NCBI GenBank assembly: GCA_016946835.1
Contig: JACVTC010000049.1
Coordinates: forward strand, 411,501 to 471,500
DNA length: 60,000 nt
Origin: Neocallimastix lanati (nom. inval.)
Taxonomy: Eukaryota > Neocallimastigomycota > Neocallimastigomycetes > Neocallimastigales > Neocallimastigaceae
Direction of reading: 5' to 3'
A program made the translations under genes and the position numbers. This document shows, in pieces, positions 33,951-45,389 of this stretch; the first letter of the stretch is position 1; every line of letters begins with the position of its first letter. Below the pieces are notes generated by a model, which ran no database searches, had not been told where the DNA came from, and saw only the letters and a list, made by a program, of their open reading frames with translations.

Positions 33951-36060
33951 AATTAAAAAGTTTAAAATTAAAAAAAAAAATTAAAGTTAACTCATAATAA
34001 GTTGTATACAAAAAATAAATATATAAATATATAAAACATTACAAAAAATATATATATAAAATATATAAATAAATATAAATATATATATATAAAACATTAC
34101 AAAAAATATATATATAATATATACTAAAAATATATATATAAAATAATAAAATATTATGAAAAATATTATGAAATATATAATTTTAATATTATTATTATTT
34201 AAATAATGTAAAAAAAATAATAATAAATAAATAATAAATAAAAAGAGTATTTGTTAATAAATAATAGAAATAAAAAAAAAGAATAATAGATCTATTAAAA
34301 ATACAATAATAATGTTAATAATTATTTGAATTTTTTCTTTCTTTTTTTTTTTTTATTTTTTTTTTATTTTATTTATACTACTACAACTACTTCTACTACT
34401 ACTATTATTATTATTATATTACTACTACTACTACTTCTACTACATCTAATGTTATTATTATTACTATTATTATTATTGTTGTTTATCTTTTTTTTTTTTT
34501 TTTTTTGTTGCTGAATTATAAATTAAAAAACAATCATTATTGTAACATTCTTTGATGATACTTAATTTAATCATATCTTTTTTTTTTTTTTTATTTTAAT
34601 AATATGAATAGTCATTATTATTTATATATTTTTTTCAAGATCCACATTTTTAAAGATACTTATTATACAGGTACTAAATTATTTATATAAATATGTAAAT
34701 TATAAAATATATTTTAATAGTTGATATAACTTCTCTATTAATAATATATATATAAAAAGCCAGATAAAATCCATCGCTCTGCTCTAATTTTCTGTCTATT
34801 GATTAAAAGAGAATTATTATTGGTAATTTTAAAACTGTATATTAAAATGGCTTGATCTATATAATAATTTTTATTAACTTACCATAATATAATAAAATAA
34901 AAACTATTATATGATTTAACCATAAAAGTATAATCAAACTTTAAAAATTATAAATTATAATATTGAACAATGAAAAATAATAACAATACATAATAATAAT
35001 AATGACAGATAATATAATGAATAATGATAAATAAAAATAAAAATAATTATAACAGATAATAATAATACCAGATAATAATAATAATACATAATAATTATAA
35101 CAGATAATAATAATTATAAGAGATAATAATAATAATAAGAGATAATAATAATAATACATAATAATAAGAGATAATAATAATACCAGGTAATACTAATCAT
35201 AATACATAATAATTATAACAGATAATATTTATAACAGATAATAATAATGTAGTAGTAATATATTTACAATTACTATATTATTATTATTATTAACTATTAT
35301 CTGTTATTTTAATTCTATTTATTAATGTTTATTCTCTTCCTATTACAATTATTATTTATTTAAATTTTAATTAATTCATGCTAATCTTTTAATCCCATCC
35401 TCTATTTTGCTTTAAATCATCTTTTATTTTATTAATTTATTAATTTATTTATCTATTTATTTATTTATCTATTTATTTATTTATCTATTTATTTATTTAT
35501 CTATTTATTTAATTATTTATTTAATTATTTATTTTTCAATTATTTTTTTGAGACAATTTAACTCTCCATGATGATCTGTATTAATTATGATATAGAATGA
35601 AACTTTAAATAGTAATAAATTAAAATAAATATATTAAAGTTATATAGATTATATAGTTATAAAATTATTAAATAGTTAAATAGTAAAAATAAATTATATT
35701 AATAAAAGTATAAAAATAACTTGTAAAATGTTAATTATTTAGAAATGTTAAATACTTTAGTAAAAATGATTGTTAATAGGAAATTACTTTAATATAGCTA
35801 ATTAGTATAAATAGAAATATAAAATAGTTATTTAATAAAATGTTACTAATTGTCCAGTAAAATTAGATAATAATAAAAAGAATGTTTAAAGGTTACTAAT
35901 TAGCCTGTAAAATTAGGATGCTAGTAATAACCTTTAAGAATTAGTATTATAAAGTTTTTATAATAAAGAGTTAAAAAATAAATTTGTTTCTATTGAATGA
36001 ATTTAAATATTTTCTTTTAAATAATTTTATTTAGTACATTAGATAAAGATGGGATACATT
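33951..36060. other. Non-coding, mixed microsatellites
   Basis: Includes ACATTACAAAAAATATATAT duplications (34,033-34,125), CTA/CTT triplet-rich sequence (34,378-34,470), a degenerate CAGATAATAATAATA array (34,975-35,250) and a TTTATCTATTTATTTA array (35,435-35,515). Near 35,886-35,937 TTTAAAGGTTACTA and its near complement enclose a short loop. No gene is supported. Confidence 0.55.
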
Positions 36061-36067
36061 ATAAATT

Positions 36068-36224
36068 CCATCTTTCATCAATTAATAATAAAATTTTTAA
36101 TGGAATTTGAAAATTTTTATTTTTATAATAAATAAAGTTTTATTTAATTAATAATTTATAAAAATTTTCAAATTCAAACTTTATTTTTAATTTTTTTTTT
36201 TTAACTTTCATTATTGAAAGATGG
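36068..36224. repeat. Nested inverted repeats (about 157 bp foldback)
   Basis: An outer pair CCATCTTTCA / TGAAAGATGG (36,068-36,077 and 36,215-36,224) encloses an inner perfect 18-base pair (36,103-36,120 and 36,158-36,175) with a 37-base loop. Could be a foldback MITE or a hairpin transcript; no further evidence. Confidence 0.65.
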
Positions 36225-36329
36225 ACTAAAAAAAAAAAATTAATTAATTTTATTTAATTATTCAATTAATTAATTAATAAATAATATAAATATAAATACT
36301 TCTTTTAATTCTTTCTATTATTCCATTAT

Positions 36330-36480
36330 TTAATTATATATTATTTATTATTTATTAATAAATACTCTTTTTATTATTTATTATTTAATATTTAATATTT
36401 AATACTTATTATTTATTATTTATTATTTTTTATTTATTATTAATAAATACCCTTTATTATTATGTATTATCATTCATTAT
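36330..36480 (-). repeat. Minisatellite family, inverted copies
   Basis: TTTATTAATAAATACTCTTTTTATT at 36,350-36,375 is the reverse complement of the family core; a diverged second copy with ATACCCTTT is at about 36,440. Confidence 0.75.
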
Positions 36481-36650
36481 TATTATGTATAATGTTATTT
36501 AATATATATTATGTATTAATGTATTATTATCAATATTATATATTATTATATATTATTACCATTATTATTTATTATTTTTTTTTTTTTTAATATTAATCAT
36601 TTCCCAAATTAATTAGAAATGAAATGTAAAGTGGAATAATTTGAAAATAA

Positions 36651-36726
36651 TTATATGACAGCTGAACTTTTGATATTCACTATTTTAATTATATGACAGC
36701 TGAACTTTAGATATTCACTATTTTAA
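36651..36726 (+). repeat. Two-copy 38-bp tandem duplication
   Basis: TTATATGACAGCTGAACTTT followed by (T/A)GATATTCACTATTTTAA, twice, starting at 36,651 and 36,689. It contains the palindrome CAGCTG. Not coding. Confidence 0.9.
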
Positions 36727-36852
36727 TAATAGTATTTATTTTTATTATAATTTAAATATTAAATAATTATTTTTATAATTTTATAAAAGAATTTTTTTTT
36801 TTACTAATTATAAAATAAAAATAGAATATATATATATATATACATATCAACA

Positions 36853-37101
36853 ATGAATTTATTATGGAATAATAAATGTTTGAATAAATTGAATAAATCA
36901 TGGCTTATTTATAATAAAAGATATTGTTACATTAATAATAAATTATGGCTTATTTATAATAAAAGATATTGTTACATTAATAATAAATTATGGCTTATTT
37001 ATAATAAAAGATATTGTTACATTAATAAATTTATATATATTCAAACTGAAATAAAAATTATAAAAAAAAAAAAAAATTATTATAATTATTATATAAATTA
37101 A
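36853..37101 (+). other. 82-codon frame with three 15-residue repeats (doubtful gene)
   Basis: Three 45-base direct repeats (GGCTT at 36,901, 36,946 and 36,991), a multiple of three, keep a frame open that encodes WLIYNKRYCYINNKL three times. There is no homologue I know, and the flanks are non-coding. A 45-base minisatellite that happens to be open is the simpler reading. Confidence 0.25.
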
Positions 37102-38984
37102 AGTTGAAAACATGTATAAAAAAAATTATATCCATTATCTCTATCTATACTTATACCGCTATCTATATTCATTATTTCTTATTTCTCCTACTGTTAATAT
37201 AAAATATTTATAAATATTCCTTAATCTTTTCTTATTATTCTTATTCTTATTTTTTAATATAATAAGTAAAATGATGATGATTATCCTTTGTAACTTACAC
37301 TCTACTATTATTATTATCACTATGTTTTATGATCTTTAATATTTTATGACACTCAATCTCTCAGCCACTGTCACCTTTCCTTTCATCACTATTATTCCAA
37401 TATTTTGGTATCAATTTTTATTTTTTACTATTCAAAATGTTTAAAAAAAATTTCTGTTTTTTTTTTTATTTTTTATTTTTTACTTTTTAATTTAATTTAA
37501 TATAAAATTTTTTGTTAAATATTTTATGAACATATCAGAAATTTAACATTTAACATTTCCTCATTAATAACTTTATTTATTATTATTTTTATTCAACTGA
37601 AATAAAATAAAATATAAAATAAAATAGGAATAAAATAAAAAATAGGAATAAAATAAAAAATAGGAATAAAATAAAAAATAGGAATAAAATAAAAAATAGG
37701 AATAAAATAAAATAGGAATAAAGAATTGATAAGAAATGTGAATAATAATTAAAATAAAGATTAAATATATATAGATATAAAAGATATAAAAAAAGAAATC
37801 TTCATTTATTTTATGTCATTTAATAAATTATCTTTTTTTTTTTTTTTTAAAGATTATGTTAATGTCATATGATTAAAATAAGAATTGATGGACCTATTAA
37901 GAGTTTAACTATTAATACAAAATTTTTAATTATTATTATTATTATTATTTATTTTTTTTTATCTTTCCAAAATTAACTTTTATAATTCAATTCAATTTAA
38001 TTAAATATAATAATAAATATAATTAAATATAAAAATAAATATAATAATAAATAATAATAAATATAAAAATAAATAATAATAAATAATAATAAATAATAAT
38101 AATAAATATAAATATGAATTAATGATTTGGCCAATCTAATTTTGTTCATATTCATCTTTTTTTAAAAAAAATAAATAAATAAATAACTAAATTAAAATTA
38201 AAAAGATAATATTAAACATTATGAAGATATAAAAAATAATAATAATTATTATAATTATTATTATTATTATTTATTAAGGAAGGTATATAAAAACTATATA
38301 TATATATATGTATATATATTTTAAATAATGTTAAAAATTTTTATTTTATACAATTTTTTAATTTTTTAATTTTATATAATTTAATAGTTAAAAAATAATA
38401 ATAATTAAAATTTTCTATTTATTAAACTTTTAATTTATTAAATTGTATCTTGTTTTATTTTTTCATTTATTATTAATATTATTTTTTATTAATACATTGT
38501 TATTTATTATATTTATGAATAATTAATATATGATGAAGGATTAATATTTATTTATGAATGATTAATATTTATTTATGAATGATTAATATTTATTTATGAA
38601 TGATTAATATTTATTTATGAAGGATTAATATTTATTTATGAAGGATTAATATTTATTTATAAATGATTAATATTTATTTATAAATGATTAATATTTATTT
38701 ATAAATGATTAATATTTTATATTATTTACTATTTATATTATTCAATACTAATAACTCTTTTTTTATTACTCAATTATTTATTTATTTAATATTTATTTAT
38801 TTATTTATTATTCAATTATTTATTTATTATTCAATTATTTATTTATTTATGGAAATCCACACCTAATATAATTTATGAATTATTTAATTTATTTTTTTTT
38901 TAATATATTAAATAATAAAAATTAATAAAACAGGAAAAATAAAAAAAAAAGTATATAAAATGTCATTTAATTCACTTTTTTTTA

Positions 38985-39023
<39 letters not shown>

Positions 39024-39214
39024 GGTATATTTTGAAATAATTATATTGCTATTATTTAAGTAGTAAAATAAAAAGTTAATAATATAATTAATAAAAGTAA
39101 ATACTATACCATTAGTTTAAACCGAAACTTTATTTTTTTTTTTTTTTTTTAAAAAAAAAAATTAAAGAATTTTGTATAATAATAAAAATAATTAAAAAAT
39201 TATAAGTATTAAAA
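37102..39214. other. Non-coding with several minisatellites
   Basis: A six-copy AATAGGAATAAAATAAAA array (37,620-37,715) and a nine-copy 21-base array of GATTAATATTTATTTAT(G/A)AA (38,535-38,725). The last part must contain the promoter of the gene at 39,215 but shows only T/A runs (38,986-39,024, 39,130-39,161). Confidence 0.6.
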
Positions 39215-40772
39215 ATGTTGTTGTCAGGTTTAACTAATGATACCATTTACGATAGAAGTTTATTTATAGAAAATGGAAGAAAAGCAGGTTATTTTGAATG
39301 GTTAAATAGTAAAGGAACAAACTATACATGTTATCAGGAATATTTAAAATCCCTTACTCCTGAAAGTATTGTTGATAAAAAAATTGAATTTACAAGAGTT
39401 ATTATCTATACTTTACAAAAACCATTTACATTTATGTATTTTTATTGGACTATGCTAGTCTTTGTTATACATAGATTTAATTTTAAAAAACCAATTATGA
39501 GACTTATTTTATACCATTTTATATTAAGGTATATATATATAAATATATATATAAATATATATATATATATTTTTTTTTGTATTTTTTTTTTTTTTTATAT
39601 AATTTATATTATTATATATAAATAATATTAAATAGTTTTATTAATATATTTTCTTTATATATATATATATATAAACTTTTTTTTTTTTATAATAAAGATC
39701 TTTAGGTGATTGTGCTGATAGTTTAGGAAATTTATATAAAATTTATTTTGCTAATGATGCTAGAAAAATAGATAATGTTAATGTTGTCGTTGGATGTACA
39801 ACGACGGCATGGCATCCTTTGAATTGGTTTATCACTCGTCAACTAGGTACTTTATTCTGGTATACTGGTGAAATTATTGGTGACTGGTATCCATTATTAC
39901 GTACTCGAGCTGTGGTTAAAAATTCAAAATCTATTTGGATTGTTTATGGTACTTGTCTCATTTTTAATTTAACTAAATTGGCTGTTATCGGTTTACATTT
40001 TTCTCGGAGACCTAATAAGATGTTCCTTGATGTTGGATCTTTGGATTATGAATCTCAAGGAGAATTTTATAATAATTATTATATTTTTCAATCGATTGTT
40101 ATATACGCTTCATTCTTGTATGATATTTCTGTTTATATTGTATTGAAAAAAGCAATATTTAATAAGAGTCATAGTAAAGGAGGCTTCTTTCATAAATTCA
40201 AGAATTTATCTGAATACAGAATGTTAATTTCTGCTCTAGTAAGTTCTATTTTTTTACCTTTAATTTCAATAAATATTTTTATGAAATTTTATTATCAAAA
40301 ACGTTATCAATTTTATGGTCTTAATTTTGACTTTGAGGAAACTAGAAAGATGGTTACTTCCGTTCAATATTATATGATATTTATTGATCAAATTTTATTA
40401 TCTCGTTACAAAGGTGAATCATCAAGCAATTCTAATGCCTATGGTAGTTATAACTTTAATAGTAATTCAAATTATAATAAAACTTATCCAGATAAATCCC
40501 TTAATCAATTCAGTAGTAATCAATTCAGTAGTAATCAATTAAGCAGTATGACTAGTGGCACACTAAGAAATGAAGATATTAATAGTAATGAAAATTATTA
40601 TAACATAGGTTCAGATAATAAAAATTATCCAAATATGAGTTACAACAAAGTATCGAATATAAATCTTTCAAATCTAAATAATAATAATAATAACTCAAAT
40701 TATTACTTTGATATAATAAGCAATGGCTATACCAAAAATAATTATAATATAAAAAATCATGGATATGAATAA
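39215..40772 (+). CDS. Multi-pass membrane protein, unknown family (copy B)
   Basis: Paralogue of the gene at 19,542. Exons 39,215-39,528 and 39,698-40,772 (donor AG|GTATAT, acceptor AATAAAG, phase 2) encode 462 residues; the 169-base intron interrupts the same codon as in copy A. Shared blocks include FIENG..AG.FEWL.SKGTNY.CY, PFTF.YFYWT.LVF, GEIIGDWYPLLRTRAVVKN, KFKNLSEYR.LIS and VQYYMIFIDQILL. Hydrophobic segments at about 73-92, 175-198, 227-250, 276-300 and 323-342 suggest at least five passes. The loop after the second segment and the Asn/Ser-rich tail (from about residue 350, with a three-fold NQFSS/NQLSS repeat) differ most from copy A. The two lie on the same strand 18 kb apart. Function unknown; strong conservation of the loop blocks argues for a real function in both. 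Confidence 0.88.
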
Positions 40773-41264
40773 GTTTTAAAATATTAAATTAACACCAAGC
40801 AATAGCAAAAACAAAAATAAATAAAATAAAATAAAATAAAAAAAAAAAAAATAAAAATAAAAAAAAAAATTATAAAAATATAAAAATAAGAACAATAATC
40901 GTATTTTCTAAATAATATAATCAATATATATATATAAAAATAAACAATTATTATCATAATATTAATAATAAAAAAAAAAAAAAAATTTTTTTTTTTTGTA
41001 TATTAATAGATAATAATTTTTGAAGAATTATTGACATTTGACACTATTTTTTTTTATATTTTATATTTCTTTTTAAAAAGTATTAAAAATTGAAATATTT
41101 AATATAAAAGAAGAAATACAACAAAAAAAATAACACAATTAAAATTATAAATAATATAATTAAAAAAAAAAAAGTAATAATAATTTGTTTAAACTTTTAC
41201 TATTAGAGAAATTTATTTCTATTTTAAAAGATGATAAACTTTTTTTTTTCTACATTTTAAACCT

Positions 41265-41297
<33 letters not shown>

Positions 41298-41656
41298 ATA
41301 AAAAAAAAAAATATTTAAAATTTTTGTATATATTTATATGTATATATGTATATAAAATTTTTTTTTCTTTTCTATTTTATAGAAGAATGAAAAAATAAAT
41401 AATATATAGATATATATAACAATAAATAACGTTTAACAAAATTTATATGTTTTCTAAAAAAAAAAAAAAAAATTATTTATTATAAAAAATAAAAAAATAA
41501 AGTATAAAATAAAATAAAATAAAAAAATAACAAAAAATAACAATAAATAATAATAATATTTCGTTCATTAAAAGGTTTTCTCTCTCTTTATTCTCTATAA
41601 AAAAAATTAAAAAAATTAAAAAAAATAAAAAAAAAAAACTTGAAAGAAAATTTTAA

Positions 41657-41687
<31 letters not shown>

Positions 41688-42088
41688 GAAAATTTTAATT
41701 AATTTAAAAAAAAAAAAAAAAAAAAAAGTTAATTGATCTACATTTATTATTTTTTTTTTATATATTAAAATTTTATATATATATAAAAAAATATTTTATA
41801 TATTTATATCTATTAAAGTTTTATATCAATGTTTAACCTTTCAAATAAATTTTAGATAAATTGATATAAAATAATTTTTAAAGTTTAATTTGTGTAAATC
41901 ATGGAGTATTAAATTAATTCCTTTTCCTTTTTTGTATTAATTAAAAAAACAATATATATAAATTAAATTTATGGATTTTCAATTTTTAATATATAAATGA
42001 ACAAATAATAGATCAACTTGGAAATCATAAAAAAAATAAATGAACATATGATAAATGATTAATAATTAAATAACAAATAATGGAATAG

Positions 42089-42124
<36 letters not shown>

Positions 42125-42235
42125 AATAATAAATAAATAAATAAATAATAAATAAATAAATAAATAAATAATAATAAATAAATAAATAAATAATAATAAA
42201 TAAATAAATAATAAATAATAAATAAATAAATAATA
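40773..42235. other. Non-coding, homopolymer-rich
   Basis: Many A runs; a two-copy unit GAAAATTTTAATTAATTTAA plus A run at 41,645-41,727. AAAT/AAATAAT repeats follow from 42,088. The minus-strand frame 42,066-42,311 is read through these repeats and is not a gene. Confidence 0.65.
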
Positions 42236-42900
42236 AATAATAATAAAGAGTATTTATTAATAAATAATAAATAATAAATAAATAATAATAATGAATAATT
42301 GAATAATACATAATATAAAAGTAAAAAGAGTAATAATAAATAATAAATAATAAATAATAAATAATAAAAAGAGTATTTATTAATAAATAATAAATAATAA
42401 ATAATAAATAATAAAAAGAGTATTTATTAATAAATAATAAATAATAAATAATAAATAATAAATAATAAATAATAAAAAGAGTATTTATTAATAAATAATA
42501 AATAATAAATAATAAATAATAAAAAGAGTATTTATTAATAAATAATAAATAATAAAAAGAGTATTTATTAATAAATAATAAATAATAATAAAGAATATTT
42601 ATTAATAAATAATAAATAATAAATAATAAAAAGAGTATTTATTAATAAATAATAAATAATAAATAATAAAAAGAATATTTATTAATAAATAATAAATAAT
42701 AAATAATAAAAAGAGTATTTATTAATAAATAATAAATAATAAATAATAAATAATAAATAATAAAAAGAGTATTTATTAATAAATAATAAATAATAAATAA
42801 TAAATAATAAATAATAAAAAGAGTATTTATTAATAAATAATAAATAATTGAATAATAAATAATTGAATAATAAATAATTGAATAATAATAAATAAAAATA
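42236..42900 (+). repeat. Minisatellite, AAAAAGAGTATTTATTAAT family, array 3
   Basis: The largest array: about twelve cores (two with GAAT for GAGT) with 33-120 base spacing set by variable AATAAT triplets. Same strand as arrays 1 and 2. Confidence 0.9.
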
Positions 42901-43299
42901 TTAATTATATATATTCACTTATAAGCTGCTTAGTACAGATTCATTACTATTATGATTGTTAATTTTTTTTTATCTAACAAATAAATATATATTGCTATTA
43001 TAATAGGTAAAGAAATAAAAATATTTGAATTAAAGTTAACGTTTTAAGTGATTATAAATTAAAATAATTGAAAATAAAAATTTATTTAACAAAGAAAAAA
43101 TAATAATTGGTCAAATTTAATCTTTTTTATTCATATTTTTATTAATTTTTAGAAAAGAAAAGTTATGGAACATTAATTAAAAAGTCTATGAGAGTCTTTT
43201 ATGAGAGTCTTTTATTAATATTTAAAATATTATTTTAATTTTAATTTGATTTATAATTTAAATATCAATATATATAATAAAGCTGTTTTTTTTATAAAA

Positions 43300-43334
<35 letters not shown>

Positions 43335-43339
43335 TTATT
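42901..43339. other. Non-coding stretch
   Basis: AT-rich with an AAT run at 43,298-43,330 and a direct duplication GAGAGTCTTTTAT at 43,190-43,215. No gene. Confidence 0.5.
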
Positions 43340-43660
43340 TCCCTCTATAATAAAAGATGATGTACAATTGCAATATACAAACAATTCTAAAACATAATTA
43401 TTATTTTGATATCCAAGTCGAAATCCAAAATACCATTTAATAATAATAGCAATGATTTAACTATAAATGATAATTGAACCTTGAAAAAAAAAAAAAAAAA
43501 AAAAATACATTAAATGAAGTTGGGTGGGCACTCGATTAAATTTTAAAAAAATTTCCTCAAATCCTATTTCAGAAAATAGAGCCTATGAACCCAACTTATT
43601 CCTTTCCATATCCAATAATTCATTTTTCTTTTTATTTATTTTTATAAATATAATACCATA
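43340..43660 (+). pseudogene. Possible decayed coding fragment, unassigned
   Basis: Plus-strand pieces read ISKSKSKIPFNNNSNDLT (near 43,410-43,470), then after an A run NEVGWALD, one stop, and ISSNPISENRAYEPNLF (to about 43,600). Base complexity is above background. A perfect 9-base inverted pair AAGTTGGGT / ACCCAACTT (43,516 and 43,592) brackets part of it. No family recognised; could equally be a small TE. Confidence 0.3.
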
Positions 43661-43683
43661 TTAATTAAATATAATATAATTTT

Positions 43684-43715
<32 letters not shown>

Positions 43716-44202
43716 AAATAGATATAAAGAAATTCTTGCTAAATCTTTGATTCCTTTAATTTTTGGAAAAAAATTAACATTTTTTGACTCTTCAAAAATA
43801 AAATTACTTTAATAATAAAATTAGATAATAATTAATTTTAAAAATTTTTATATTGATATTTAATTTAATTTTTAAAATAATATTATAATAAATTATTTTT
43901 AATTTTAATAATAATATATAATTAATTTGAAATATTTTTAATTAATATTAATATAATGAATTTTTTTTTTTTTTTTTTTTTTTTAATTATTTTCGTTTAT
44001 AATAATTTTTAATACTTTTTAAATACTTTTTTTTAATAATATGGATATATAGAAGAATATTTAATTAAATCTTATTATTAAAGTTTTTTAATAATATTTG
44101 ATAATACTATATAAGAAATTTTAATTAAATTTATGATAATCGATCCTAACCAGCATAAAATCCGATAAATCTAGCTTTTCTATCATTAATACATAAATTA
44201 AG

Positions 44203-44237
<35 letters not shown>

Positions 44238-44283
44238 TATTTTTTTCAATATCCAAGACTGAATTCAATATTTTTAAATTTAT

Positions 44284-44400
44284 TTGGAGAAATTTTTATG
44301 GTGAACGGTAATACCTTTAAAAGTGATTCCTTTAACTTTGATATTAGATAGCTGTGGAATATCTAAACTAACCAAAGTTTTAATTTACCTTAAATTTACC
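44284..44400 (-). pseudogene. Possible coding fragment, unassigned
   Basis: A minus-strand frame of about 33 codons reads LVSLDIPQLSNIKV, KGITFKGITV and HHKNFSK then stop. The composition looks protein-like, but the piece is too short to classify and has no visible start. The DNA also folds: TTAGATA and TATCTAA with AACTTTG and CAAAGTT outside. Confidence 0.3.
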
Positions 44401-44660
44401 ATATAAAAAAAAATAATTTCTAATCCTTTTTTTTTTTTTTTATAACATATCATATATACTAATATTAATATAATTGCACATAGGCCGATGCACTTTTTTA
44501 AAAAAAAAAAAAAAAAAATAAATATATATATATAAAACTTTAAAAAAATTTTATTCTCTTTTATATTTAATAAAAATTTTCAATATTTTTTTTTTTTTTT
44601 TGTTTCACCAACTTTATTTATTTAAAGGAAAAAGCTTTTTTTTTTTTTTTTTTTTTTTTT

Positions 44661-44818
44661 GAGAATATATAATTTAATGATATTTAATGTATTGAAATAT
44701 GGATGATCCATTCCATCAAATATACAAAATACATTTGATGGATCATCCATATTTTAATACATTAAATATATCATGTTTAATTAAATTTGTAAAATAAAAA
44801 AATACTAAATTTTCTAAC
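44661..44818 (-). repeat. Candidate copia LTR fragment
   Basis: On the minus strand, GAGGGGAGAA (a polypurine tract at 44,819-44,828) is followed by TGTTAGAAAATTT, a textbook copia 3' LTR start. The sequence continues to the poly-T at 44,660 and includes the palindrome described next. Part of it recurs at 54,241-54,312. No copia pol frame adjoins, so this is a fragment. Confidence 0.45.
44679..44772. repeat. Snap-back palindrome of about 40-bp arms
   Basis: Arms 44,679-44,721 and 44,733-44,772 are reverse complements except for one substitution, a 2-base gap and a 5-base TCCAT duplication; the loop is 11 bases. The unit includes AAATATGGATGATCCAT. Confidence 0.85.
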
Positions 44819-44874
44819 ATTCTCCCCTCAAAACAAAGTAATTGTAAAATCTTTGTTTACTAAGAAAATTTGTT

Positions 44875-44908
<34 letters not shown>

Positions 44909-45389
44909 ATTTTTATTATTATCCTTGCTAATTTGCTAATAATTCTTACATATCTGCCGTGGTAGTGAAACCTAAATTTTTTTTACAACTAACGAATTAG
45001 ATTTCGAATTCAAATGTTATGTATTTTGATATTATTTTTTGATTTTTGATTAAATTTTTTGACGAATTTTTCATCATATTTTTTTTTTTTTTAATTTTTT
45101 TCCAGTAATTTTCTCCTAAATTATTATTGTTTTTACATTTTTTATCAAATTTTATTTCCTTGGACTATCATAGTTAACATTTAAAATACTATTATATTAA
45201 ATAAATATTTTCATATATAAATTTTTTTTTTTTTTTTTTAATTTTTATAATTTTTATAAGTAATATCAAAATTCATAACAGGTCAATAATCTTTAATAAT
45301 TTTTCTGAGATGTTGTTGTTCTTTTTTTTTTAGTTGGTTTCATTCAAATTTTCTAATAATCTATTCAGTTTACAATTTTTTTTTATTTA

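Noticed and set aside
34326-35159. Leu/Thr- and Tyr-rich frames on both strands
   Set aside because: Products of CTA/ATT and CAGATAATAAT microsatellites.
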